From NCBI GenBank assembly GCA_020633205.1, contig JACKEB010000017.1, positions 186,001 through 250,000 on the forward strand: 64,000 nt of DNA, given 5' to 3'. Below the pieces are notes generated by a model. The model saw only the letters and a program-made list of their open reading frames with translations, searched no databases and was not told where the DNA came from. The position numbers were made by a program, and so were the translations under genes. Source of the stretch: Polyangiaceae bacterium. GTDB taxonomy: Bacteria > Myxococcota_A > Polyangia > Polyangiales > Polyangiaceae. Shown one piece after another: positions 24,575 to 32,747 of the stretch; the first letter of the stretch is position 1; each line of letters begins with the position of its first letter.

Positions 24575-26167
24575 ATGCACGCGAGATTCCTTTCCGCCGC
24601 CGCTCTGGGCACCGCCCTGTTGTGGTTCACACCAGCCACCGCTCAGACCCTGCAGGTCAGCGACCTGCAGATCGCCCGCAACGTCGACATCAGTGCCTAC
24701 GGGCCTGTGGGCGGGGCAACAGTGGGCCCTGATGGCAGCGTCTACTTCTTGGGTGCCAACCAAGCATCGATTTACCGCGTCGCCACTGACGGCAGCATCA
24801 GCCTCGTAGTCGCGAATATCGGGCGCTTTGCGGCCGGTCGTAGCGACATCAAGATCGGTCGCGACAACCTGCTGTACGCCCTCAAGACCGACGCATACCC
24901 CGCGGAAATAACCCGTGTCGCCCTCGATGGAACGGTGCAGCCGCTGCTCGCCACCATCGACGATGGCGGCACCAGTAACGCGGCAGGCTTGGACTTCGAC
25001 CATCAAGGCAACGTGTACGCTTCTGACAATAGGAGCTACATCTCGGTGGTCACTCCGGCGGGCCAGGTCAGCCAAGTCCCAATCGGCATCTCGGACATTG
25101 ACGAGATCGAGCACGGCATCGACGATTCCTTCTTCGTCACTGGATCCGACGACTCCTCACCGTCCGTCACGCGCATGGATCACACGGGGGCGACCTCCAC
25201 CTTCGCCGTGATCCCCGGCAAGAACCCGACTGCAATGGCGCTCGACTTCGTGACGAACACGCTCTACGCAGCTGCCGAGCGTTCCAGCGAAGTGCTGCGC
25301 ATGCGAGATGCCAACGGAAACGGCTCGATCGAGCCAGCCACGGAAGTAGAGGTCGTACTCACGGGGAAAGCACCCCTCGACGTCGCTTACGGTCCGTCGT
25401 CATCGGGCAGCGGCTATTCGATCTATGCCCTCGACGGCACCGGGCTCCTCGAGCTCAGCGGCCTCGCCACCTGGGATCGCGATCTCGGCCCCCGCATCGA
25501 TGACGACCAAGACGGCTACTGCGAGAGCGGTATCGACCAGAATGGAGACGGAGATTGCTTGGATGGGGGTGAGAACACCACCGATAGCGACTGCGACGAC
25601 GCCGACCCGACGAGCTTCCCCAACGGAACCGAGACCTGCGATGGCCGCGACAACGACTGCGATGGCAGCACCGATGAAGACTTCCCCACCCTCGGGGACA
25701 CGTGCAGCTCCGGCATCGGTGCCTGCGAAAACTCCGGGTTCGTCGTGTGCTCGACGGATCAACTCGGCGTGGAGTGCGACGCCGTCCCTGGCACGCCCAG
25801 CGCTGAAATCTGCGGCAACACCGCAGACGAAGACTGCGACGGGACGGCGGACGAGTGCGCTGGCGGAACAGGCGGGACAGGCGGTTCCGCAGGGATGGGA
25901 GGTACGGGAGGCACGAGCGGTGGAACCGGCGGAGGCGCGATCGGTGGCTCCGGCGGCGACGAGCAGTACGACGGTGGCGGCATCGAGGCAGATGGCGGCA
26001 CCGCCAGGAAGAAGCTCGATGACGATGGCTGCAACTGCAACCTCGCCTCCAACAGCAACTCCCGCGGCGCGTGGTTGGTCGTGATGGGACTAGCCGCGCT
26101 GCTCCGTCGCCGCTACCAGTTGGCTCGAGGCAGTGGGGGCCCCGGCTTCGCGAAGCGAAAGCCCTGA
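24575..26167 (+). CDS. Secreted beta-propeller protein with MopE-type motifs and a MYXO-CTERM-like tail
   Basis: 530 aa. A signal peptide (AALGTALLWFTPATA) precedes a beta-propeller-like region (about 25-290) of NHL/SMP-30 style repeats such as GGATVGPDGSVYFLG and AAGLDFDHQGNVYAS. Next come calcium/metal-binding Asp/Cys motifs of the MopE/MYXO type (DSDCDDADPTSFPNGTETCD and NDCDGSTDEDF), then a GGTGG linker. At the end is a sorting tail: GCNCNLASNSNSRG, a hydrophobic helix (AWLVVMGLAALL) and RRR. This is the layout of MYXO-CTERM proteins, which are thought to be anchored at the outer surface after processing. Its 3' end overlaps the convergent REC-EAL gene by 55 bases. Confidence 0.88.
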   Translation: MHARFLSAAALGTALLWFTPATAQTLQVSDLQIARNVDISAYGPVGGATVGPDGSVYFLGANQASIYRVATDGSISLVVANIGRFAAGRSDIKIGRDNLLYALKTDAYPAEITRVALDGTVQPLLATIDDGGTSNAAGLDFDHQGNVYASDNRSYISVVTPAGQVSQVPIGISDIDEIEHGIDDSFFVTGSDDSSPSVTRMDHTGATSTFAVIPGKNPTAMALDFVTNTLYAAAERSSEVLRMRDANGNGSIEPATEVEVVLTGKAPLDVAYGPSSSGSGYSIYALDGTGLLELSGLATWDRDLGPRIDDDQDGYCESGIDQNGDGDCLDGGENTTDSDCDDADPTSFPNGTETCDGRDNDCDGSTDEDFPTLGDTCSSGIGACENSGFVVCSTDQLGVECDAVPGTPSAEICGNTADEDCDGTADECAGGTGGTGGSAGMGGTGGTSGGTGGGAIGGSGGDEQYDGGGIEADGGTARKKLDDDGCNCNLASNSNSRGAWLVVMGLAALLRRRYQLARGSGGPGFAKRKP

Positions 26168-27282
26168 AGTAGGTCGCAGCCGAGGTCGACCAGCACGTCA
26201 CGCTCGGCTTCCGTCTCGATCCCTTCGGCAACGACTAGCGCGCCGAGCTCCTGACACAGAGTCACCATCGAGGAAACCAGGCGCCGCTTCACCAAGCTGC
26301 CGTGGATCCCGCGCACGAGTGAGATGTCGAGCTTGACGATGTCCGGCTCGAGCTGGGCAAAGCTCGCGAGACCAGCGTATCCAGCGCCGAGATCGTCCAC
26401 GGCAATGCGGAAGCCGAAGCTGCGCAAGAGGCCCACGCGCCCTTGGGTGTCGTGTACGCGATCCAAGGCGGCGCGCTCCGTGATCTCGAGTACCACCCGC
26501 TCGGCGTATGCCGTCAGCGGCGCATCCTCAGCAAAGAGTTCGGGATCCATCAAGTCCCAGGGGTGGAGGTTCACGAACATCACTGAGCTCGCCTCCGTCC
26601 TGGCTAGCTGACGCGCCACGTGTGCGCGAATGGCTCGACCGAGGGCCCAGACCGCGTTTAGGCGTTCAGCCGCTGTCAGTACGGCGGCGGGCTCGTACAG
26701 GCTACAGCCTTGGGTGCGCAGCAGCGCCTCGTAGCCAAACACAGTGCGTTGCTTGGCAGAAACCAGCGGCTGAAAGGCCATCCACAGCGAGGCCACGGCT
26801 TGAGCAAACTCTGCCTCGAGCGCAGCCATTTCCCCAGGGCAACCAATGCCAGTCCCCAAAACCGTAAGCGTCTCGAGCTGGACGGAGGCCAGGGCGCGCA
26901 GTCGCACCGCCCTCCCCACCACCTGTAGCAGCTCTGCAGCCGCAATTGGCTTCAACAGGTAGCGCAAGGCCCCGTGCTCCAGTGCCTCGACCGCTGACTT
27001 CACATCTGGCGCGCCAGACATGAGCACGACCGGGATGGTGTGATGTCGGCGACGGATCGCGCGCAAGAGCTGGATGCCGCTCATCTCTGGCATCGCGACA
27101 TCGCTGATCACCACGTCGACCGTCGATTCCTCCAGGGCCTCCACCGCGCTTGCACCGTCGATACAGCAAGTCACGACGTACCCGGCATGCTCGAGATGTC
27201 GCGTCAGCGCCCGGAGCAACATCGGCTCGTCGTCGACCAACAGCACATGGGCTGGTCGTGGAGGATTGGAGCTGCCGGCCAC
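26113..27282 (-). CDS. Response regulator with EAL-domain cyclic-di-GMP phosphodiesterase output
   Basis: 389 aa. The receiver domain (about 12-125) has VDDEP, the acceptor Asp in VISDVAMPEMSG and the Lys in LLKPI. The EAL domain (about 165-385) keeps the residues needed for activity: YEALLRT (EAL), VNLHPWDL (Asn), LEITER (Glu), DDLGAGYAG, KLDISLV, EGIETE and the closing QGFRF. It should therefore hydrolyse c-di-GMP when phosphorylated. This resembles RocR/VieA-type regulators. No partner kinase is adjacent. Its last codons overlap the MYXO-CTERM gene on the opposite strand. Confidence 0.92.
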   Translation of the reverse strand: MAGSSNPPRPAHVLLVDDEPMLLRALTRHLEHAGYVVTCCIDGASAVEALEESTVDVVISDVAMPEMSGIQLLRAIRRRHHTIPVVLMSGAPDVKSAVEALEHGALRYLLKPIAAAELLQVVGRAVRLRALASVQLETLTVLGTGIGCPGEMAALEAEFAQAVASLWMAFQPLVSAKQRTVFGYEALLRTQGCSLYEPAAVLTAAERLNAVWALGRAIRAHVARQLARTEASSVMFVNLHPWDLMDPELFAEDAPLTAYAERVVLEITERAALDRVHDTQGRVGLLRSFGFRIAVDDLGAGYAGLASFAQLEPDIVKLDISLVRGIHGSLVKRRLVSSMVTLCQELGALVVAEGIETEAERDVLVDLGCDLLQGFRFAKPGPPLPRANW

Positions 27283-27400
27283 ACTCTGGTTGTGTCCTTA
27301 GCTCCCGCGATTTTCAAGCCCGTCCGCTGCTTCGTTGCAACGTGATGTCACAGCGTGCAAAGGGCCCCTCGATGCACCGATTGTGTCATTCAAGGTAGTC

Positions 27401-27416
27401 TCGACACCGGTGTCGA
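27401..27416. promoter_or_regulatory. Perfect 16-bp palindrome with CGACAC-N2-GTGTCG core, candidate operator (copy 2)
   Basis: TCGACACCGGTGTCGA is fully self-complementary and lies 119 bases upstream of the REC-EAL start, also just downstream of the protoglobin gene. The core equals the one at 23776-23789 apart from the central two bases. Confidence 0.5.
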
Positions 27417-27543
27417 CGGACGGGGCATTTGCCATGGGATATCGGGGCGGTTCCTCGTCGCAGGTTTCCCTGGGGTAACCAGCCTCAGCGGATTGTCGGC
27501 CGGTTGAGCTGGTGTTCTCTCGAGGGGCCGCCCCGCGCTGGGT

Positions 27544-28131
27544 CTAGAAGTCTCCGTCCTTCACATAAGGGTGGCTCCACAGCGTTACCTGCAACAGGCA
27601 AGCCTTGAGCCAAGCCTGGTACATCCGCTCGACGTCGGCAGATGAGTGGCCCGCTTTGCCCAGGAACGGACGCAGAGTGAAGGTGACCGGGAAGACCAGG
27701 GCGAACAAGTCCCTGAAGGGCACGATCGCCGTGGAGTCGGCGCCGTCGGTCTGGTTCTTCTTGGTGCGATGGTGCCGCAACCCGATCTCGTGTTGGTAGT
27801 CGAGCCAAGCTTGGTCGTAACGTGCGCTGGCAGTGTCCAGGATCCAGCGCCCGAAGCGTTTCCTCACGGCTTCGAGGTACTTCGGTATCGGTTGACCATC
27901 CTTCGGGTTGGTGAACGAGGCGAGCAAGTGCGGCTGGCTCCCCACGAAGCCGTACCAGACATCTAGGATTTCTTCGACGTAGTCTTTGACCACGTCGTGG
28001 GACATGTGCAGGTAACGCACGTCCTCGGCGTCGAACAAAACGCTCTTTTGCATGCGATCAAAGTCGGCGAGCGTAATGGGAGAGCGCACCAGGCTGCTGC
28101 TCCCGTGGGTGTAACCAGGGATCGAGGTCAT
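27544..28131 (-). CDS. Protoglobin
   Basis: 195 aa, the normal length for single-domain protoglobins. Family features: GYTHGSSSLVRSPITLADF at the start, YLHMSHDVVKDYVEEILDVW, a proximal-His region in WLDYQHEIGLRHHRTKKN (the haem-coordinating His is most likely one of these) and LRPFLGKAGHSS. Protoglobins bind O2, CO and NO; in bacteria they may act as NO/O2 sensors or as nitrite/NO-reactive enzymes. No signalling domain is fused. It lies 139 bases downstream of a MarR regulator gene on the same strand and upstream of a c-di-GMP phosphodiesterase gene, so a gas-sensing link is possible but unproven. Confidence 0.88.
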   Translation of the reverse strand: MTSIPGYTHGSSSLVRSPITLADFDRMQKSVLFDAEDVRYLHMSHDVVKDYVEEILDVWYGFVGSQPHLLASFTNPKDGQPIPKYLEAVRKRFGRWILDTASARYDQAWLDYQHEIGLRHHRTKKNQTDGADSTAIVPFRDLFALVFPVTFTLRPFLGKAGHSSADVERMYQAWLKACLLQVTLWSHPYVKDGDF

Positions 28132-28270
28132 TGCTAATACTCCCGCGGAGCATAGCTCCGCTGTGCAGTCATCCGAGGTGGTCCCGGACGCTGTGAGTCA
28201 ACCCGCGCCCGCAGGCGTGCACAGCTCCGCATGTTTATCCGCACGGAACTACTTGGGGAAGCCTGGACGA

Positions 28271-28933
28271 CTAAGCGTCTGCGCAGAAGCGCGCCCACAC
28301 GGCTTCACGCTGGGCAGGCTCCGCGCGCTCATGCTCCGGGCAATCGATCCGCAGTTGGGCTGCGGCGAGGGGAGCATCTACGAGCGCGCAATGATGTGGG
28401 GCCTTCCCCTTGTGGACATGCGGACGAAATTGGGTGCAGGTCACGCACATTCCACTCAGCGGCACCTGGCCGCGCTCTTGCAGCCCTCGAATCATCTTCA
28501 CGACTCCCGCGAAGAACGCTTGCTGCTCGTTGGCATTCAGCTCACCAACCGCTTCCGCTAGGAACTCGGGCCAGGCGCGCGCGGTCGTCCCCAACACGGC
28601 GCCTTGCTTGGTCGGCTCGAGCAAGCTCGCTCGCGGATGCCGCGGATCCGGCTTCTTCACCACGAGCTGTTTCGCCACCAACACCTTCACGGACTCGCTG
28701 ATCGTGGGCAGCGTCACCCCCAGGCGCTGACTCAGCTCAGAGCCGGTCAATGGTCCCTCCCCGACGAGTAGCCCAAGGATTTGTCCTTGGGTCGGCGAGA
28801 GGCCGGCCTGATTCGCCTGCTGCCAATCCTGCTGCTTCAGGGCGAGCCCGATCTTGTGTAGCCCGGTCGCAATTCGCGCCTCGATGGGTTCCGAGTGCTG
28901 TTCGAAGTAGGGCAAACGCTTCTTCGGACTCAT
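28271..28933 (-). CDS. MarR family transcriptional regulator with Cys/His-rich C-terminal extension
   Basis: 220 aa, longer than usual MarR proteins (about 140-160). The winged HTH is clear: LTGSELSQRLGVTLPTISES as recognition part and KKPDPRHPRASLLEPT as wing. The last 65 or so residues add MCVTCTQFRPHVHKG, APHHCALVDAPL and RIDCPEHER, with Cys and His spaced like a metal or iron-sulfur site. The regulator is likely to sense a metal or redox signal with that tail. A 27-base near-perfect palindrome directly before its start codon suggests it represses itself and possibly the downstream protoglobin gene. Confidence 0.9.
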   Translation of the reverse strand: MSPKKRLPYFEQHSEPIEARIATGLHKIGLALKQQDWQQANQAGLSPTQGQILGLLVGEGPLTGSELSQRLGVTLPTISESVKVLVAKQLVVKKPDPRHPRASLLEPTKQGAVLGTTARAWPEFLAEAVGELNANEQQAFFAGVVKMIRGLQERGQVPLSGMCVTCTQFRPHVHKGKAPHHCALVDAPLAAAQLRIDCPEHERAEPAQREAVWARFCADA

Positions 28934-28934
28934 A

Positions 28935-28961
28935 TTCGGAGTCCTAACTTAGGAGTCCGAA
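28935..28961. promoter_or_regulatory. 27-bp near-perfect palindrome, probable MarR operator
   Basis: TTCGGA-g-TCCTAA-c-TTAGGA-g-TCCGAA: both halves pair at every position except one base in each half and the centre. It starts one base upstream of the MarR start codon. This is the place and shape expected for an autorepressor site. Confidence 0.7.
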
Positions 28962-29083
28962 GTTGTCAAGGCACTAAGAGTCGCGCGGCGTTCGACCAAA
29001 CGTCTGAAGACTCGCGTCTGCTTAACGCGGAGGAAGTGGCGGCTATTTGTCCCCGTAACTCAGAACATCTCAGGAGACTTGCT

Positions 29084-29776
29084 TTGACTGCCCTCACCCC
29101 CAAATCCCTCCTCCCCCTCGCCTTCTTGGCCCTCGGCGCCTGCACGCCCCTACGCATGGCCGCCCCATCGGACTTGGGCCAGGACGTCGAAGTCCTGGAG
29201 ACCAGCGGCCGCAGCAGCGCGCGCGGATCCCTCATCGACGAGAGCTTCAACCTCGGCCCCTACGCCGTGACGGCCGTCGACCGTGACTGGACCACCAGCC
29301 AAACCTTTTCCTCCGGGAATCAATCTCACGAAAACCTACGCGCTGGATACACCTACAAGTTCGGCGGCGGTGACTCACCCGCCTACGAAGGGCTGTGCGC
29401 CTATCGTCAAAACAAGGGCGAGGCAAACTTTGGATCGATGAGCATCACTTCTCGGCATGGCGTCTTGACCTGCCGCTGCGAAGCGAAGAGCGGCGAGTTC
29501 ATCAACGCCCGATTGCAAGGTGACGGCGGCAAGGCGGTTGGCAACGTGACCTTCGGGAAAGAGACGCTGGTCATCACCTCGGTGCACGACGCCCAGGGCG
29601 GCGCACGGGTCAGCGACGCGATCGGCTATCGCATTGAAGGAGACTCCGGCCTCGCCGCTGCCGAGGCAGTGGCGCCCGGGCGCGTGTGGCTGCGTCGCGA
29701 CCTGCGCCAAGACGAGCGCGCGGCGTTCAGCTGCCTGTTCAGTGGAATGATGTTGTTCGATCCACCAGACAACTGA
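29084..29776 (+). CDS. Hypothetical lipoprotein
   Basis: 230 aa from the TTG at 29084, which follows AGGAG by 8 bases and gives a proper lipoprotein signal (LTPKSLLPLAFLALGAC). The frame is open further upstream, but that part overlaps the MarR operator and lacks protein character. The mature region is beta-rich (YTYKFGGGDSPAYEGLCAY, AVGNVTFGKETLVITSVHD) with a C-R-C pair (LTCRCEAKSGEF) that may form a disulfide. No family was recognised. The next lipoprotein gene starts 26 bases later on the same strand. Confidence 0.65.
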   Translation: MTALTPKSLLPLAFLALGACTPLRMAAPSDLGQDVEVLETSGRSSARGSLIDESFNLGPYAVTAVDRDWTTSQTFSSGNQSHENLRAGYTYKFGGGDSPAYEGLCAYRQNKGEANFGSMSITSRHGVLTCRCEAKSGEFINARLQGDGGKAVGNVTFGKETLVITSVHDAQGGARVSDAIGYRIEGDSGLAAAEAVAPGRVWLRRDLRQDERAAFSCLFSGMMLFDPPDN

Positions 29777-29802
29777 ACTAGGCGCTGAGCTATCCTCTCA
29801 GC

Positions 29803-30456
29803 ATGAGAGTGACCTGGCTCTGGGCAGCGTGTTTGTTAGTTGGATGCTCGGGCTCCGCAACCGGAGGGAGGCCTGAGAGTGGCGGCGCCAGTGGTTCCGG
29901 TGGCGCCAGTGGTTCCGGCGGCTCAGCCGCGACCGGGGGGGACGCGGGAGCGACTGCCTCTGGCAACGGCGAAACACCCGAGTGCGGGAAGCCCTGCGTA
30001 GATCCCCACGGATGTTATCCCTGCGCGGAGGGCAGCCAGCGCAGCGTGCTCGACACCATCCAGTACTGCGTCAGCGGCTGCTGGGACACGGAACCTCCTC
30101 CGAACCCGAGCTGCAGCCTGTACGGCCGACTGTTCCGCGTCGGGAGCAAACATCTCGACGCCTACGACTGCAACGAGTGCGAGTGTATCGCGAACCCCGA
30201 CGCGACTGGCTGGGGTTGCACGAAGAAGGCTTGTGGCGGCTGCAAAGAGCTGAGTGGCGTCAGCTACGTAGCGAGGGACCCCAAGGAGTGCGCGGTCATC
30301 GACTACGCTTGTCCCGCCAACACCGAAGGCTTTGGGGACGACTGCGGCTGCGGCTGCCGCCAGAACCCCGACTGCGCGGAGACCTATGACTGCTCGAACG
30401 GCTGCGAGCGCGACGTGATCGAGACGTGGTGCCCTTTCTCGGCCATCCTGGAGTAG
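29803..30456 (+). CDS. Cysteine-rich lipoprotein with Gly/Ser linker
   Basis: 217 aa. Signal VTWLWAACLLVGC with the lipobox Cys at about residue 15, then a GGASGSGGASGSGG linker, then about 155 residues with some 22 cysteines in repeated C-x2/3-C groups (CGKPCVDPHGCYPC, CNECECIAN, CGCGCRQNPDCAETYDCSNG). It is likely an outer-surface disulfide-rich domain. It resembles the Cys-rich lipoproteins at 37439 and 6850 in style rather than in sequence. The linker is encoded by short direct DNA repeats. Confidence 0.75.
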   Translation: MRVTWLWAACLLVGCSGSATGGRPESGGASGSGGASGSGGSAATGGDAGATASGNGETPECGKPCVDPHGCYPCAEGSQRSVLDTIQYCVSGCWDTEPPPNPSCSLYGRLFRVGSKHLDAYDCNECECIANPDATGWGCTKKACGGCKELSGVSYVARDPKECAVIDYACPANTEGFGDDCGCGCRQNPDCAETYDCSNGCERDVIETWCPFSAILE

Positions 30457-30503
30457 AAACACTTGGCGAAACCATTCACGCCAGGGCGCGTAGACTGACA
30501 ACC

Positions 30504-30911
30504 ATGCGCTGGCTCCGTCTCGCCAAAGTGGGCCTGGTGCTCTGCGTCACCTACACGCTCTTGGCAGCGCTGATCAGCGTCTACACCGTCCCCGCCCAGC
30601 TGTTCAGCCTGAGCCTCGCTCTGTGGCTCAGTATCTTCGCGCTGGGGACCTGGCGCTTCGTGGCGCTCTGCTACGCCGCACGGAAACGGGCCGCGCCCAA
30701 CAGCAGTCGCTTGGAGTTCGTCGACGCAGCGCTCTTCAACCTGATCGGCGTCGTCGGCGCAGGTCCGTTTGGAGCGGCGTTGATCCTCGGCAGTGTCAAC
30801 CAGCCGCCAGGTACACTGTGGAAGGGGCTGTTGTTCGGCTCGCTGGGTGTGATCGGAGCGGTCTTGAGCTACGTCGACCTCCAGCGCACGCTCGGCGCCA
30901 GAGACGACTGA
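30504..30911 (+). CDS. Small four-helix membrane protein
   Basis: 135 aa. Hydrophobic segments are seen at about residues 8-30 (VGLVLCVTYTLLAALISVY), 33-58 (LFSLSLALWLSIFALGTW), 73-97 (ALFNLIGVVGAGPFGAALIL) and 105-125 (GLLFGSLGVIGAVLSYVDL). The N-terminus is basic (MRWLRLAK). No known family. The ATG at 30504 is chosen because it begins the first helix; the longer frame upstream overlaps the previous gene's end. Confidence 0.65.
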   Translation: MRWLRLAKVGLVLCVTYTLLAALISVYTVPAQLFSLSLALWLSIFALGTWRFVALCYAARKRAAPNSSRLEFVDAALFNLIGVVGAGPFGAALILGSVNQPPGTLWKGLLFGSLGVIGAVLSYVDLQRTLGARDD

Positions 30912-30978
30912 GCTACTTCAGCGGTTGCTTGCTGAGCCAGGTGCAGGCGAACTCGTTGCCGAGGCAGCCTACCCCAAC

Positions 30979-31008
30979 AAGGCGCCTCCCGAATACGAGA
31001 GGCGCCTT
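30979..31008. terminator. Strong hairpin between convergent genes, likely bidirectional terminator
   Basis: AAGGCGCCTC (30979-30988) pairs perfectly with GAGGCGCCTT (30999-31008), loop of 10. It sits between the stop codons of two convergent genes. The flanking sequence has no long T-run on either side, so the efficiency is uncertain. Confidence 0.6.
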
Positions 31009-31015
31009 GCGTGTC

Positions 31016-31462
31016 TCAGTCCCAGTCGATGCTGATCAGCACGTCGTTGGGAAACGCCGCTCCCTTGCCAGCCTCGTGCAGCTGCTTGAGGCTCATCAGG
31101 AAGGTGCCCCACTTCATGCTGCAGTGACCCATGAAGTCGACCTGCTCGCGCCAGCCGGCGTGCTTGAAGCGAATCGTGGTGCCTTTGCCCTCGGGGGAGA
31201 GATCCCAAATCACCTTCGTGCCTACCCACTCCGGAGGACCTTCGATCACCTCCCAAACCACGCGCTTCTCTGGAGTGGCTTCCAGCACTTTCATCTTGAA
31301 GCCGCCTCGCTCGCCGAAGCGGAAGTGGATCACGCCGCCCTTCTCAGCGTCGCCAGTGGTGTCGCTAGTCCACCAGTCGCTCAAGCGCTGGCAGTCGGCG
31401 AGGGAATCATAAACTGCACGGGGCGAGGCCTGAACACCCAGGCGATGCATGATGTCGAACAT
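31016..31462 (-). CDS. SRPBCC (START-like) domain protein
   Basis: 148 aa. The helix-grip fold is recognisable from ASPRAVYDSLADCQRLSDWW, RVVWEVIEGPPEWVGTKVIW and the C-terminal helix WGTFLMSLKQLHEAG. This resembles the AHSA1/polyketide-cyclase-like group that binds a hydrophobic ligand in a deep cavity. The substrate is unknown. The start ATG follows GGAG-type sequence (AACTCGAGAATG region) poorly, but no alternative gives a better N-terminus. It is cytoplasmic and stands alone. Confidence 0.85.
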   Translation of the reverse strand: MFDIMHRLGVQASPRAVYDSLADCQRLSDWWTSDTTGDAEKGGVIHFRFGERGGFKMKVLEATPEKRVVWEVIEGPPEWVGTKVIWDLSPEGKGTTIRFKHAGWREQVDFMGHCSMKWGTFLMSLKQLHEAGKGAAFPNDVLISIDWD

Positions 31463-31690
31463 TCTCGAGTTCTCCTATCGTGGGGAAAGTTACCGCCGGC
31501 GTCAGCACCGGCACGCCACTCATCATGGAGAGCGAGGCGCCGAGGTGTGAGTTACAACGGTGTCGGGATTCTGAGCGCCTGATGAATGAGCAAGAATCCA
31601 ACGCATTAGCGCGTACCCTTGAGCGACGCGCAGCGGGGCACAAAGGTTAACGCTTCGGGGCGACGCCCGCCTTCCGGAAAACAGCCAGCC

Positions 31691-32065
31691 ATGAAGCTCA
31701 ACCACACCATCGTCCACTGCACCGACCAAGCTCGCTCCGCGTTGTTCCTCGCGGAACTATTTGGGCGCCCAGCTCCCACCCGCTTCGGCCACTTCCACGT
31801 CGTGACCCTCGACAACGACGTGTCCCTCGACTACATGGCAGTCAAGCCGCCCATCGCAGCTCAGCACTACGCCTTCCTCGTCAGCGAAGAAGACTTCAGC
31901 GCGATCTTCGAGCGCATCCAAGCGCGAGGTCTCGAGTACTGGGCTGACCCCGCCCTGCGCCGCTCGGGACAAATCAACACCCACGACGGCGGTCGCGGTG
32001 TCTACTTCAAGGATCCCGATGGCCACCTGATGGAAGCGCTGACGGTGCCTTACGGTGGTTGGTAG
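31691..32065 (+). CDS. VOC family protein (glyoxalase/dioxygenase-like)
   Basis: 124 aa. The vicinal-oxygen-chelate fold is visible from KLNHTIVHCTDQARSALFL at the start (a His metal ligand), AAQHYAFLVS in the second module (second His) and VYFKDPDGHLMEALT, in which the Glu is the last ligand. Such small proteins include glyoxalase I-like enzymes and dioxygenases; the substrate is not predictable. The ATG at 31691 is preferred because VOC proteins begin just before this first strand. Confidence 0.85.
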   Translation: MKLNHTIVHCTDQARSALFLAELFGRPAPTRFGHFHVVTLDNDVSLDYMAVKPPIAAQHYAFLVSEEDFSAIFERIQARGLEYWADPALRRSGQINTHDGGRGVYFKDPDGHLMEALTVPYGGW

Positions 32066-32127
32066 CTTCTCTTATCTTGTTGAGGGGGAGGGGATTCGTC
32101 TCGTCCAGAGTCTCTTTGAGAGACATC

Positions 32128-32143
32128 GTTGACAAATGTCAAC
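32128..32143. promoter_or_regulatory. Palindrome GTTGACA-AA-TGTCAAC, Crp/Fnr-like site
   Basis: Perfect 7-bp arms; the core TTGAC-N4-GTCAA has the half-site length and spacing of Crp/Fnr-family operators. It lies 22 bases before the ATG at 32165. Confidence 0.5.
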
Positions 32144-32164
32144 ACGCCGTCATCCTCTCTTATC

Positions 32165-32674
32165 ATGCCAAGTCACAACTTCACGCTGCTCCTGAGCCAA
32201 CCCAACGTTGATGAGGAAACCGCTGCCGATCACCTCTATGGTGGGAGTTGCGACGATGCGCTGTTGAGTGTCTCGGGAGGGGTCTACGAATTGGAGTTCG
32301 ACCGCGAAGCGCCCTCACTCAAGGGAGCGATAACGTCCGCGATCCGCGACGTGCGCCGCGCAAACATCGGCAGCCGCGTGCTTCGAGTGGTCCCCGATGA
32401 CCTAGCCAACGCCAACACCATCGCTGAGCGGTCAGGCAAGACACGTCAGGCAGTAGCGTTGTGGGTGAGAGGCGAACGCGGAGACGGCTTTCCACCACCG
32501 AAGACCAAAGTCGGCGCTTCTCCGGTCTGGAGCTGGCTCACGGTGGCGCAATGGCTGGCCGCACGAAGTGAAGTGACAACCAAAACCGTCGAAGACGCCG
32601 CCACGATCTTGGAAGTCAACGCGATGCTGGAGCGCGCTCCAGCTAAAACCTCGAGGAAACGTTCGGAGGGTTGA
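32165..32674 (+). CDS. Small HTH DNA-binding protein (hypothetical)
   Basis: 169 aa. The C-terminal half reads as a winged or MerR-like HTH: TIAERSGKTRQAVALWVRGE, FPPPKTKVGASPVWSWLTV and AQWLAARS. The N-terminal half (NFTLLLSQPNVDEETAADHL, then GGSCDDALLSVSGGVYELEF) is a small alpha/beta domain. This two-part layout is shared by many unnamed actinobacterial and myxobacterial proteins whose target is unknown. The ATG at 32165 is chosen because the upstream TTG at 32129 lies inside a palindromic operator-like site. Confidence 0.65.
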   Translation: MPSHNFTLLLSQPNVDEETAADHLYGGSCDDALLSVSGGVYELEFDREAPSLKGAITSAIRDVRRANIGSRVLRVVPDDLANANTIAERSGKTRQAVALWVRGERGDGFPPPKTKVGASPVWSWLTVAQWLAARSEVTTKTVEDAATILEVNAMLERAPAKTSRKRSEG

Positions 32675-32747
32675 ACCATCAAGGCTGCATCTCCCGCAAT
32701 CGAGCTTCGGCGCTTGTCCAGTCATACAGCACGACTAAACTCCCGCG

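Noticed and set aside
30623..31582. 319-aa rightward frame
   Set aside because: It overlaps the small membrane protein gene and the SRPBCC gene; no protein-like features.
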